Assembly (NCBI GenBank): GCA_030426845.1 | Contig: JAUHXR010000001.1 | Span: 1-64,000 of the forward strand | DNA length: 64,000 bases | From: Polyangia bacterium | GTDB lineage: Bacteria; Myxococcota_A; Polyangia; Polyangiales; Sandaracinaceae | Direction: 5' to 3' | Part shown: piece by piece, positions 52,586-61,025 of the stretch | Layout: every line of letters starts with the position of its first letter | Numbering within the stretch: the stretch's first letter is position 1 | Notes under the pieces: model-generated | What the model was told of the DNA's origin: nothing | The model's database searches: none | Seen by the model: the letters and a program-made list of their open reading frames with translations, nothing else | Program-made: the position numbers and the translations under genes

Positions 52586-52591
52586 CTTCCG

Positions 52592-53719
52592 GTGCGGCCC
52601 GAGGTCGACATCGCCGTGATCGGCGCCGGCGTGGTGGGCCTCGCCTGCGCGGCCGGCCTCGCGCGCGCCGGCCGGCGGGTCGTGGTCCTCGAGCGACACG
52701 ACGGCCCGGGCCGCGAGACCTCGAGCCGCAACAGCGGCGTCGTCCACGCGGGCCTCTACTACCCGGCGGGCTCCCTCAAGGCCGAGGCCTGCGTCGAGGG
52801 CCGGCGGCGGCTCTACGCGCGCTGCGCGCGGCTCGGGATCGCGCACCGCAAGACGGGCAAGCTGATCGTCGCCACCACCGACGAGGAGCGCGCGGGGCTC
52901 GAGGTGCTCCTCGCGCGCGGCCGGGCCAACGGGGTGGAGGGCCTGAGCCTCGTCGACGGACCCGAGGTCGCGCGGCTCGAACCCCAGGTGCGCGCGACGG
53001 CGGGCCTGCGCTCCGAGGAGTCCGGGATCGTCGACGCCCACGCGCTCGTCGCGAGCTACGCTCGGGAGGCCGAGGGCCACGGCGCGGACCTCGTCTATCG
53101 GGTCACCCTCGAGGGCGCAGGGCGCGACGCCGGCGGCGGCTGGGCCCTCGCGACCCGCGGACACGACGGCGAGCGGTTCACCCTCCGCGCGGCCGTCGCC
53201 CTGAACGCGGCGGGCTTGCAGGCCGACGCGGTCGCGGCCCACCTGGGCGTCGACGTCGACGCGCGCGGATGGCGCCTTCGGTGGTGCAAGGGAGATTACT
53301 TCGGGCTCGCCCCTCGCCTGCGCGGCCTCTGCCGCGGGCTGGTCTACCCGATGCCCGCCCACGCCGGCCTCGGAGTGCACGTGACGCTCGATCTGGCGGG
53401 CGGCCTGCGCGCGGGGCCCGACGCGACGTACGTCGACGCGCTCGGCTCCTCCTTCGACTCCCCCGCCGTCTATCGCGTCGACGAGTCCAAGAGGCCGGCC
53501 TTCGGGGAGGCTCTGCGACGCTACCTACCGGCGGTGCGCGACGAAGACCTGACCCCCGACTACGCGGGCATCCGGCCCAAGCTCTACGGTCCGGACGAGC
53601 CGCCGCGCGACTTCGTGCTCGCGGAGACCGAGGGCGCGCTCCACCTGATCGGCATCGAGTCGCCCGGCCTCACCGCGGCCGAGGCGCTCGCTCGGCGGGT
53701 GGTCAGCGCTCTCGCGTGA
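52592..53719 (+). CDS. lhgO: FAD-dependent L-2-hydroxyglutarate oxidase/dehydrogenase
   Basis: 375 aa. FAD-binding VIGAGVVGLACAAGLAR at the N-terminus, followed by ETSSRNSGVVHAGLYYPAGSLKA, a segment strongly conserved in L2HGDH/LhgO, and GIVDAHALV, WCKGDYF, LVYPMP and DYAGIRPKL. It oxidises L-2-hydroxyglutarate to 2-oxoglutarate, passing electrons to oxygen or quinone. GTG start 20 bases from the divergent SDR gene. Convergent with the metallophosphoesterase at 53726. Confidence 0.9.
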   Translation: MRPEVDIAVIGAGVVGLACAAGLARAGRRVVVLERHDGPGRETSSRNSGVVHAGLYYPAGSLKAEACVEGRRRLYARCARLGIAHRKTGKLIVATTDEERAGLEVLLARGRANGVEGLSLVDGPEVARLEPQVRATAGLRSEESGIVDAHALVASYAREAEGHGADLVYRVTLEGAGRDAGGGWALATRGHDGERFTLRAAVALNAAGLQADAVAAHLGVDVDARGWRLRWCKGDYFGLAPRLRGLCRGLVYPMPAHAGLGVHVTLDLAGGLRAGPDATYVDALGSSFDSPAVYRVDESKRPAFGEALRRYLPAVRDEDLTPDYAGIRPKLYGPDEPPRDFVLAETEGALHLIGIESPGLTAAEALARRVVSALA

Positions 53720-53725
53720 GGCCCA

Positions 53726-54751
53726 TCAACCGCGCGGCTTGTCGCGCTCGCGCAAGCGCTGCTTGGCGAGCTTGCGGCGGCGCTTCTTCGCCTTGAGCTC
53801 CACGGCCTGCTTGCGCTTGGCCACGAGCTCCGGCGGCGGCTTGCGACCCGGCAGCGGAGGCTGCTCACCGTGGTGCTCGTCGACCGCGCCGAGCTCCACG
53901 CCGAGCTCGAACATCGTGACCTCGCGCCGGCCGCGATCGCCGAAGCGGAACGGCAGCACCGCCGCGCCGATCCCTGCGCCGACGTAGACCGCGCCCTTGG
54001 GCAGGCGCTCCCGGTGACGCGAGCCGTAGAGCCCGTGCACGTACTTGTGACCCGCGAGCTTGCCGATCGCGAGCTCGTGGAGGCGCGCGAGGGTGACCTG
54101 GCCGGCGTGCGTGTGCCCCGCGAGCACGAGCGGCACCCCGTGGTGCCAGAGGTAGTCCGCCTCCTCGGCGATGTGGCTGAGCCCGATCGTCGGCAGGTCC
54201 GGGCGCAGCCCCTTGAGCGCCGCGTCGCGGTCGACGTGCCCCGTGTAGGCGTCGTCGAGGCCGACGATCTGCAGGCGCTCGCCCCCGAAGGTCATGGTGG
54301 TGTGGCGGTTCTGCAGGACCTCGACGCCCGCCTTGCGCAGCGCGCGGCGGACCTCGCGGTGCCCCGACCAGTAGTCGTGGTTGCCCAGCACTCCAACGGT
54401 CGGCGCCTCGAGCTCGCCCAGCACGTCGACGAGCTGGTCGAGCCACATCTGGCTGTGGCAGACGAAGTCCCCGGTGATGACCACCAGGTCTGGCTTCTCC
54501 GCGTTGGTGAGGCGGACCGCCTCGCGCTGCACGCGCTCGGGCGTGACCCGCCCGAAGTGGAGGTCGGTCAGATGGGCGACGCGGACGTGGTCGAGGCGCT
54601 CGACCAGCTCCTCGGGCCCCGCGAAGCGGCGCAGCTCGATGGGCTGTCGGCGAAACCGCGCGAGGAGCGCCTCGCGGCTCCCCTTCAGCGCGGCGCGTTT
54701 CTCCTCGGCGTACTCGACCGCGTCGTCGACGCTTGGCGGTGCCTCGGACAC
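53726..54751 (-). CDS. calcineurin-like metallophosphoesterase (YaeI-like)
   Basis: 341 aa. An N-terminal helical region of about 55 residues precedes the phosphoesterase core: VAHLTDLHFGR, VITGDFV, LGNHDYW, GLSHI and LAGHTHAGQ hold the metal ligands. Relatives with this GHTHAGQ motif hydrolyse UDP-diacylglucosamine-like or phospholipid substrates (YaeI group). The C-terminal 50 residues are highly basic (KRKQAVELKAKKRRRKLAK), perhaps for membrane or nucleic-acid binding. The GTG at 54751 follows TAGACT by six bases. Confidence 0.85.
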   Translation of the reverse strand: MSEAPPSVDDAVEYAEEKRAALKGSREALLARFRRQPIELRRFAGPEELVERLDHVRVAHLTDLHFGRVTPERVQREAVRLTNAEKPDLVVITGDFVCHSQMWLDQLVDVLGELEAPTVGVLGNHDYWSGHREVRRALRKAGVEVLQNRHTTMTFGGERLQIVGLDDAYTGHVDRDAALKGLRPDLPTIGLSHIAEEADYLWHHGVPLVLAGHTHAGQVTLARLHELAIGKLAGHKYVHGLYGSRHRERLPKGAVYVGAGIGAAVLPFRFGDRGRREVTMFELGVELGAVDEHHGEQPPLPGRKPPPELVAKRKQAVELKAKKRRRKLAKQRLRERDKPRG

Positions 54752-54757
54752 AGCGCG

Positions 54758-54776
54758 AGTCTAACCCCTCGAGGGG
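54758..54776. promoter_or_regulatory. TAGACT -10 next to a perfect CCCCTCGAGGGG palindrome
   Basis: On the minus strand TAGACT (54763-54758) ends six bases before the GTG at 54751. The 12-bp palindrome CCCCTCGAGGGG (54765-54776) begins one base further upstream, between the -10 and any -35, where a repressor would block the promoter. Confidence 0.5.
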
Positions 54777-54822
54777 CGCCCTGCATACGCGGCCTGCATG
54801 CGCGATCCGGCCCCAAAGTGGG

Positions 54823-54828
54823 TAGACT
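54823..54828 (+). promoter_or_regulatory. -10 element TAGACT before the 54836 gene
   Basis: TAGACT, identical to the divergent element at 54758-54763, ends seven bases before the ATG at 54836. The two phosphoesterase genes may be controlled together. Confidence 0.5.
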
Positions 54829-54835
54829 GCGGACC

Positions 54836-56527
54836 ATGCTGAGCTTCAGCACCGATCCCGCGGTCGCCGAGCGCCAGATGGAGGCGCTGATCTTCTCGTT
54901 GACGACCTTCGGGTACATCGACGGCGACTTCGACGAGGCCGAGCGCGATCTGATCCGCGAGACCATACGCGGCCTCGTCGCCCACCGCGTCGCGACCGGC
55001 ATGCCCGACGCGACGCCCGAGGTCGCCGACGACCTGGTGCGCCGGTTCAGCACGCACTTCGTCGAGAAGTTCGAGCAGATCGACGCGCACGTCTCGGAGC
55101 TGTTCCACGAGCCGGTCGCGAAGGACGAGGACCGCGACACCTTCGTCCACGCCAAGCTCAAGCAGCGCTGCTTCGAGCTGTTCGAGGGCTTCGACACCGC
55201 CAACCAGGAGGCGCTCCTCGAGGCGGTGGACGAGCTCATCCGGGCGGACGGCCACCTCCACCCGGCCGAGCTGAAGTTCCGGGCCGAGCTCGCCGCGCTC
55301 CTCGAGTCGCACGTGGACGTCGATCTCCTCGAGGAGCACACCGACTCGCCGCGCGCCCGCTTCGCCCCGGCCGCGTCGATCCCGGCCGGCGAGGACCACC
55401 CGTTCTTCCGCAACCTCGAGCACCACTACTCGGCCGACCCCGACACGATCCAGCGGCAGATCGACGCCGACCTCGAGCTCGCCGAGCAGATGATCGCCAC
55501 CCTCGACCGCCGCCGCGCGGAGGGCGCAGGCAAGCTCGACGGCGTCTCGACCGTCCGCGACCTGCCGGTCGGCGCGCGCTTCCTCGACGGACACACCCAC
55601 GTCCTGATGCCGCGCGAGGGGCGCGCCTACGACCTCACGATCCTCGGTGACCTCCACGGCTGCTACAGCTGCCTCAAGGGCGCGGTCAGCCAGACGCGCT
55701 TCTTCGACAAGGTCGCCGCCTACCGCGCCGCGCCGGACACCGCGCCCTTCCCGCTCCTCGTGTTCCTGGGCGACTACATCGACCGCGGCATCTTCAGCCT
55801 CAACGGCGTGCTCCGCACGGTCATGCAGATCGCCACGCGCGCGCCCGACCACGTCGTCGCGCTGCGCGGGAACCACGAGTACTACGTCGAGTACAAGGGC
55901 CAGGTCTTCGGCGGGGTGAGGCCGGCCGAGGCGATCAACTCCCTCAAGCCGCACCTGCCGGTCGAGGTGTTCCGCCAGTACATGCGGCTCTTCGAGGCAC
56001 TGCCGAACGTCCTCCTCTTCGACCGCACGATGTTCGTCCACGCGGGCATCCCGCGCGATCGACTGATCAAGGAACGTTGGCGAGACCTGTCGACCCTCAA
56101 CGACCCGGACGCCCGCTTCCAGATGATGTGGAGCGACCCGAGCGCGGCGAGCGTCATCCCCGCCGCCCTCCAGGAGCAGACCGCCCGCTTCCCGTTCGGC
56201 CGCCTGCAGTTCGCGTCCTTCATGCAGCGCATCGGCTGCCGCGCGCTCGTGCGCGGGCACGAGAAGGTCACCGAGGGCTTCGCGACGATCTACGACGACG
56301 AGCACGGCCAGCTCATGACCGTGTTCTCCGCCGGCGGAGCCACCAACGAGGACCTCCCGCCGCGCTCCAGCTACCGCAAGGTCACGCCGATGGCGCTCCG
56401 CCTGACCCGATCCGAGGACGGGGAAACCACCTTCACGCCGTTCGCGATCGACTGGGAGAGCTTCAACGCCCCGGAACGCAACGCGTTTCGGGAGCGCCCG
56501 CCGGAGATCGAGCACCGGCTCGAGTGA
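54836..56527 (+). CDS. PPP-family serine/threonine-type phosphatase with TerB-like N-terminal domain
   Basis: 563 aa. Residues 10-160 contain two TerB-like helical segments (GYIDGDFDEAERDLIRE; ELIRADGHLHPAELKF) with their acidic metal-binding pattern. The catalytic domain from about residue 255 has ILGDLHGCYS, FLGDYIDRGIF, LRGNHEYY, HAGIPRD and LVRGHEKVTEG, all the metal and phosphate ligands of PPP phosphatases. It should remove phosphate from Ser/Thr residues or a related substrate. TerB domains tie enzymes to membranes or to stress systems. The pseudo-receiver gene follows 94 bases later. Confidence 0.85.
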   Translation: MLSFSTDPAVAERQMEALIFSLTTFGYIDGDFDEAERDLIRETIRGLVAHRVATGMPDATPEVADDLVRRFSTHFVEKFEQIDAHVSELFHEPVAKDEDRDTFVHAKLKQRCFELFEGFDTANQEALLEAVDELIRADGHLHPAELKFRAELAALLESHVDVDLLEEHTDSPRARFAPAASIPAGEDHPFFRNLEHHYSADPDTIQRQIDADLELAEQMIATLDRRRAEGAGKLDGVSTVRDLPVGARFLDGHTHVLMPREGRAYDLTILGDLHGCYSCLKGAVSQTRFFDKVAAYRAAPDTAPFPLLVFLGDYIDRGIFSLNGVLRTVMQIATRAPDHVVALRGNHEYYVEYKGQVFGGVRPAEAINSLKPHLPVEVFRQYMRLFEALPNVLLFDRTMFVHAGIPRDRLIKERWRDLSTLNDPDARFQMMWSDPSAASVIPAALQEQTARFPFGRLQFASFMQRIGCRALVRGHEKVTEGFATIYDDEHGQLMTVFSAGGATNEDLPPRSSYRKVTPMALRLTRSEDGETTFTPFAIDWESFNAPERNAFRERPPEIEHRLE

Positions 56528-56621
56528 CCCGGGCGTCTCATCTCGAGACGAAACCCCACAATTGCGCGCGGCCCGCTAAAGGCTGGCCCACCGAGGTCGT
56601 TTCGGTCCGGGTGAGGAACCC

Positions 56622-57404
56622 GTGGGCGCAGCACGCAAGAAAAACACCGAGGACTTCGCCGCCGTCATGCGGCTCGACGCCTACGCGGGCGGCGAGCTAG
56701 GGCCGCGCACGAGGCTGATCCAGGAGGCGCTCGACCAGGTGCTCACCCCGATGGTGCGCGACCAGGTCATGGCCCGCGCGGGGTGGGACGACACGTCCGA
56801 CGCGCCGGCCGATCGGCGCCTCGACTACAAGGCGTGGGTGGACACGAAGCTGTTCCCGCGCCTCGTGGACAAGACGACGCTCACGAGCGCGGACGAGCTG
56901 CGACGCAGCGTGCGCCAGCTCCTCGAGCGGACCGATCCGCCGCCCGCGCCGGAGGAGCCCGAGGCGGCCGCCGGGCGCTCGGGCCTGCGCCTGCGCCGGC
57001 CGACCCCGCCGCCGCAGACGGTCATCCCCCGGCCGTCGGGCTCGACGATCCTGCTCTGGACTCGCAACAGCGACACCTTCCAGAAGCTGCAGCGGGCGTT
57101 CGGGACGCGCGCGGAGCTCGTGCTGGTCTCGGACGCGCTGGAGATGCTCTCGACGATGCAGGTGCTGGACGGGCGCGTGTCGCTCGTGGTGGTGGACGAC
57201 CGTGAAGACCTCGACCAGGGCCTGAGGCTCCTGACCCCCGAGGACCTCCGCGGACACCAGATCGTCGTCTGGGGCCCCGAGAGCCTCACGACCCCGACCT
57301 GGGGGCGGCTCCTCGGCGAGGCCGACCGAGCGGTCGGGTGCACCGGCGAGGCCTCGCTCGGGGACGTCGCGGACCTCTGCACGGCGATCCTCGGGGTCGG
57401 GTGA
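56622..57404 (+). CDS. pseudo-receiver-like protein
   Basis: 260 aa; not assigned to a named family. Basic N-terminus (MGAARKKNTED), a helical region to residue 110, a Pro-rich linker (EEPEAAAGRSGLRLRRPTPP), then an alpha/beta domain resembling a response-regulator receiver (STILLWTRNSDTFQKL, VSLVVVDDREDLDQG, GHQIVVWGPESL). The usual acidic pair after strand 1 is absent; the Asp pair at VVDDRED is at the position of the phospho-acceptor. GTG start with TGAGGA five bases upstream. It may sense or scaffold rather than transfer phosphate. Confidence 0.6.
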   Translation: MGAARKKNTEDFAAVMRLDAYAGGELGPRTRLIQEALDQVLTPMVRDQVMARAGWDDTSDAPADRRLDYKAWVDTKLFPRLVDKTTLTSADELRRSVRQLLERTDPPPAPEEPEAAAGRSGLRLRRPTPPPQTVIPRPSGSTILLWTRNSDTFQKLQRAFGTRAELVLVSDALEMLSTMQVLDGRVSLVVVDDREDLDQGLRLLTPEDLRGHQIVVWGPESLTTPTWGRLLGEADRAVGCTGEASLGDVADLCTAILGVG

Positions 57405-57439
57405 GGCCGGCGGCGGTGACGCCGGCCGCCGGCAGCCGC

Positions 57440-57445
57440 TACCCT
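57440..57445 (+). promoter_or_regulatory. -10 element TACCCT of the P450 gene
   Basis: TACCCT ends seven bases before the ATG at 57453; GTGACG lies 18 bases upstream of it and may act as -35. Confidence 0.5.
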
Positions 57446-57452
57446 CCAGCTC

Positions 57453-58841
57453 ATGCTCGAGCACCTCGCGGAACGCGCGGCGGGCGCGGTGCGCGCGCGG
57501 AGCCGGTACCCCCGGCTGCCGGCCGGGCCGCCCGAGCCCGCGGCCCTGCAGACCGCCCAGTGGATCGCGCGCCCGACCCGCTTCCTGGAGCGCTGCCGCG
57601 CGCGCTACGGCCGCGTGTTCACGATGCGCCTCATCGCGCAGGAGCCGTTCGTGTCGTTCAGCGACCCGGACGCGATCAAGGAGATCTTCACCGGCTCGCC
57701 CGACGCGCTCCACGCCGGCGAGGCCAACGTGGTGCTCGAGCCGATCCTGGGCGAGCACTCGGTCCTCCTGCTCGACGGCCCGCGTCACCTGCGCCAGCGC
57801 CGCCTCCTCCTGCCGCCGTTCCACGGCCAGCGCATGCGCGCGTACGGCGAGACGATCCGCGAGGCGACGCTCCGCTCGATGGCCGGCTGGCCGCGCGGCC
57901 GCCCGTTCCGCGCCCACGACCGCACCCAGGCGATCACCCTCGAGGTGATCCAGCGCGCGGTGTTCGGCATCGAGCGCGACGACGAGATCGAGACCTTCGG
58001 CCGCGCGCTCGCGAGCCTCCTCGACACGATCGCGAACCCGCTGCTGCTCATCCCCGCTGTGCAGACCGACCTCGGTCCTTGGTCGCCGGGCGCGATCCTC
58101 GCGCGGCGCCTCGCGGAGCTCGACGCGCTGCTCTTCGCGCAGATCCGCGCCCGCCAACGGGAGGGCCGCGCCGGGCGCGAGGACATCCTCTCGATGCTCG
58201 TGGAGGCGGTCGACGAGGACGGCGCGCGGATGACGGAGCAGGAGCTGCGCGATGAGCTGATGACCCTGCTGGTCGCCGGCCACGAGACCACCGCCACCTC
58301 GCTCGCGTGGACCTTCCACCGCCTCCTCGAGCACCCCGAGGCCCTCGCCCGCGCCTACGAGGAGGTCGACGCGGTCTTCGGAGGCGGCCCGATCGACCCC
58401 GATCGGGTCCACGAGCTGCGGTGGATCGACGCCGTCGCGCGCGAGACGCTCCGCCTCAACCCGGTCCTGCCGGCGGTCGGGCGGCGCCTCCAGACCGATC
58501 TGCGCATCGGCGGGGTGGATCTGCCGCGCGGCGTCGTCGCGCTCCCCAACATCTACCTCACCCACCGGGATCCGCGCGCCTGGCCGGAGCCGGAGCGGTT
58601 CGACCCGTCGCGCTTCCTCGACGGCAAGCCGTCGCCCTACGCGTTCTTCCCCTTCGGCGGCGGCATCCGGCGGTGCATCGGCATGGCGTTCGCGCTCTAC
58701 GAGATGCAGGTGGCGCTCGCGACCATCCTGTCGCGGCTGACGCTCCTGCCCGCGCCCGGCGCGCGCGTGCGGCTCACCCGCCGCGCGATCACCTTCGCGC
58801 CCTCGGAGGGCATGCCCCTCGTGGTCCGCGATCGGCGCTGA
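57453..58841 (+). CDS. cytochrome P450
   Basis: 462 aa. All P450 landmarks are present: I-helix oxygen-binding LLVAGHETTATSLAW, K-helix ETLR, PERF-type EPERFDPSRF, and the haem loop FPFGGGIRRCIGMAFA with the axial Cys408. The sequence style, with an N-terminal proline-rich RYPRLPAGPP and no membrane anchor, resembles the bacterial CYP110-like or fatty-acid/terpenoid hydroxylase clades. It needs an external ferredoxin and reductase; none is adjacent, though the reductase at 11471 could serve. The radical SAM gene follows by 98 bases on the same strand. Confidence 0.94.
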   Translation: MLEHLAERAAGAVRARSRYPRLPAGPPEPAALQTAQWIARPTRFLERCRARYGRVFTMRLIAQEPFVSFSDPDAIKEIFTGSPDALHAGEANVVLEPILGEHSVLLLDGPRHLRQRRLLLPPFHGQRMRAYGETIREATLRSMAGWPRGRPFRAHDRTQAITLEVIQRAVFGIERDDEIETFGRALASLLDTIANPLLLIPAVQTDLGPWSPGAILARRLAELDALLFAQIRARQREGRAGREDILSMLVEAVDEDGARMTEQELRDELMTLLVAGHETTATSLAWTFHRLLEHPEALARAYEEVDAVFGGGPIDPDRVHELRWIDAVARETLRLNPVLPAVGRRLQTDLRIGGVDLPRGVVALPNIYLTHRDPRAWPEPERFDPSRFLDGKPSPYAFFPFGGGIRRCIGMAFALYEMQVALATILSRLTLLPAPGARVRLTRRAITFAPSEGMPLVVRDRR

Positions 58842-58890
58842 GCCGCCGGCCCCGCGCGCCCCACCGGGCCGTTCGAGAAAATCGCGCCGA

Positions 58891-58904
58891 GATCACCCGT
58901 GATC
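58891..58904 (+). promoter_or_regulatory. GATCAC-CC-GTGATC dyad upstream of the radical SAM gene
   Basis: A perfect 6-bp inverted repeat with a two-base centre lies 35 bases before the ATG at 58940, in an A/T-richer patch. It looks like a dimer-binding operator. No convincing -10 at leaderless distance is seen here. Confidence 0.4.
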
Positions 58905-58939
58905 AAAGCCTCGCGCCGCCTCGCGCGTCTCACCGCCTC

Positions 58940-60310
58940 ATGGACGTCGCGCTCATCCTGACTCACCGGTGCAACCTCGCCTGCGGCTACTGCTACGCGG
59001 GCGAGCACCACAAGACCGACATGTCCCCCGCGGTGCTGGAGCGAGCCGTCCGGCTGCTCTTCTCGGACGGCGCCCCCCGGGCCCAGCTCAGCTTCTTCGG
59101 CGGCGAGCCCTTCCTCGCGTTCGACACGATGAAGCGCGCGGTCGCCCTCGCGCGCGGCCAGGCCCAGGCCCTCGGCCGCGAGCTCGTCCTGCAGTGCACG
59201 TGCAACGGCTCGGTCCTCACCGACGAGCACGTCCGCTTCATCCGGGACAACGACATGAAGGTGACCGTCTCCATCGACGGCGTCCGCGAAGCCCACGACC
59301 TCAACCGCCCCTGCGCGGGCGGCAAGCCGAGCTTCGACCAGGTCCACCGCGGCCTGCGGCGCCTGCTCGACGCGGGCGCCCGCTGCGACGCGCTCATGGT
59401 CATCACGCCCGAGACCGCCCCCTACGCCTACGCGTCGGCGAACTTCCTCTGGAGCGAGGGCGTCGAGACGATCCGGGCCAACCTCGCGCTCGGCGAGGAC
59501 TGGACCGAGGCCCGCGTCGGGCTGCGCGAGGAGCTGGTGTCGATCGGCTGGGAGCTGCTCGCGCGCCGGATGAAGGGCGAGGCCGTCTCGTTCAAGCCGT
59601 TCGAGCGCGGGCTCCGCAGCCTCGATCCGCTCCCCGCCGCGGCCGGCCCTCGCCGCGACAAGGTCGTCGTCGGCACCTCCGGCCACCTCTACCCGTGCGC
59701 CCCGATGGTGGGCGAGGATCGCGACGACGGCCCGGAGGCCCGGCTGCGCCTCGGCCACCTGGACGACGGCCCCGAGGCGGTCGCGCGGCAGGTCCGCGCG
59801 CAGGGCGTCGGGTGCGACCGCGGCGGCAAGTGCGAGTGCGCGGCCTACCTCGAGACCGGCGACCGCTACACCGCCGGGAAGATGGGCCGCTGGTACGGCC
59901 GGGTGAGCTACGAGATCGGTCAGGCGGTGGCCGAGGCGCTCGCCCGGCAGCCGGCGCCGCCGCCGAGCCCGCGCCGCCGCCGGGTGATGATGGGCCTCAC
60001 CGCGATCGTCGGCGCCGCGGTCGGCGCGCCCCTCCTCGCGAGCTTCCTCGCGGACGACCCGGAGGCGCCGCGCCCTTGCCGCCTGCGCACGCGCAAGGAC
60101 GTCGCGCCCTACCCCGACGACGTCCCGATCCCCGGCGAGATGTCCGCGCCCCTGGACGAGCCCGAGATCACGCCCGACGGAGCGATGGAATTCGGGCCGC
60201 CGGAGCCGCCGCCGGAGCCGATGATCGAGGGCGAGCTGGTGTTCGAGCCCGAGCCTCCTCCGCCGCCGGAGGGGGAGGTCGTGGACGGCGACTTCGGCGA
60301 GGCCCTCTGA
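58940..60310 (+). CDS. radical SAM/SPASM-like protein with C-terminal membrane span and acidic proline-rich tail
   Basis: 456 aa. The cluster motif CNLACGYC (Cys11, Cys15, Cys18) starts almost at the N-terminus, followed by SFFGGEPFL and TVSIDGVREAHD of the radical SAM barrel. A Cys-rich C-terminal part (TSGHLYPCAPMVG; GCDRGGKCECAAYLETGD) resembles SPASM auxiliary-cluster domains of peptide-modifying enzymes. After RRRR a hydrophobic span (about 350-370) leads to an 85-residue tail rich in Pro, Glu and Asp. A membrane-tethered radical SAM enzyme with a free tail is unusual. No small precursor gene is evident beside it. Possible targets are peptides, or its own tail. Confidence 0.8.
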   Translation: MDVALILTHRCNLACGYCYAGEHHKTDMSPAVLERAVRLLFSDGAPRAQLSFFGGEPFLAFDTMKRAVALARGQAQALGRELVLQCTCNGSVLTDEHVRFIRDNDMKVTVSIDGVREAHDLNRPCAGGKPSFDQVHRGLRRLLDAGARCDALMVITPETAPYAYASANFLWSEGVETIRANLALGEDWTEARVGLREELVSIGWELLARRMKGEAVSFKPFERGLRSLDPLPAAAGPRRDKVVVGTSGHLYPCAPMVGEDRDDGPEARLRLGHLDDGPEAVARQVRAQGVGCDRGGKCECAAYLETGDRYTAGKMGRWYGRVSYEIGQAVAEALARQPAPPPSPRRRRVMMGLTAIVGAAVGAPLLASFLADDPEAPRPCRLRTRKDVAPYPDDVPIPGEMSAPLDEPEITPDGAMEFGPPEPPPEPMIEGELVFEPEPPPPPEGEVVDGDFGEAL

Positions 60311-60329
60311 CGGACCTCGGCGCGGTCGC

Positions 60330-61025
60330 TCACCCGCCGAAGCGGTAGCCGTAGCGCGCGACGATCGACGCGTCGGCACGCGCGACCTCCTCGGCGAGGG
60401 CCGCGTCGTACTCGCCTACGTAAGGCCCGCGCTCGCTCGCGTTGATCGGCGCGCGGGCCTCGAGGTCGGCGCGCATCGCGGGGGTGACCTCGACCCCCGC
60501 CCCCTCGACGCCACGCACGAGGTCCTCGCGCAGCGCCTCGAAGCGCCCGACGAAGGCGGGCGCGGGCCCGAGCATCCGCGCGACGAGCCACGAGAAGTAG
60601 CCCTCTCGGCCCATGGTCGAGAGGTCGGCGCGGACCAGCCCGGGACCGCGGTGCCCGGACGGCGCCGCCTCGGGCAGGCGCGCCTGGATCAGCCCGCGCA
60701 GCGCGGCGAAGTAGGGGTCGTCCGTACCCAGCAAGAGGAGCTGCCGGATCGTCTCTGCGAAGCCGAGCCGCCCGCGGTCGGACACGTAGGTGAAGATCGG
60801 GTTGCGGGGGCGGGGCGCGTTGTAGCGGTACCAGGACACGTACCAGTCCCAGGGGTCGCGCACGAAGCCGATCACCGGCCGTCCCGCGAGCGCGGCCGGC
60901 CGGTCGCGGAGCGGGGCGTGGTAGCCGACCTCGGTCACGTCGAGGTGGGCCCGGAGCCACGCGCTCGCGAACTGACCGCCCGTCCGATGCACATGGACGA
61001 ACACGAACTTGTCGTGGACGAGCAT
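60330..61025 (-). CDS. sulfotransferase-family protein
   Basis: 231 aa. PAPS-binding motifs: FVFVHVHRTGGQFASAWL (5'-phosphosulfate loop, with Gln where Thr or Ser is common) and VIGFVRDPWDWYVSWY (3'-phosphate strand). Short for the family, close to the tyrosyl/carbohydrate-type bacterial sulfotransferases. The ATG shares one base with the stop of the hydroxylase-like gene upstream, so the two are coupled. The substitution in the loop makes activity less certain. Convergent with the radical SAM gene, stops 20 bases apart. Confidence 0.75.
   Translation of the reverse strand: MLVHDKFVFVHVHRTGGQFASAWLRAHLDVTEVGYHAPLRDRPAALAGRPVIGFVRDPWDWYVSWYRYNAPRPRNPIFTYVSDRGRLGFAETIRQLLLLGTDDPYFAALRGLIQARLPEAAPSGHRGPGLVRADLSTMGREGYFSWLVARMLGPAPAFVGRFEALREDLVRGVEGAGVEVTPAMRADLEARAPINASERGPYVGEYDAALAEEVARADASIVARYGYRFGG

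Noticed and set aside
58842-58939. A hidden precursor peptide for the radical SAM enzyme in the 98-base gap
   Set aside because: No start codon with a useful reading frame or Cys/Gly-rich core was found; only the GATCAC dyad stands out.
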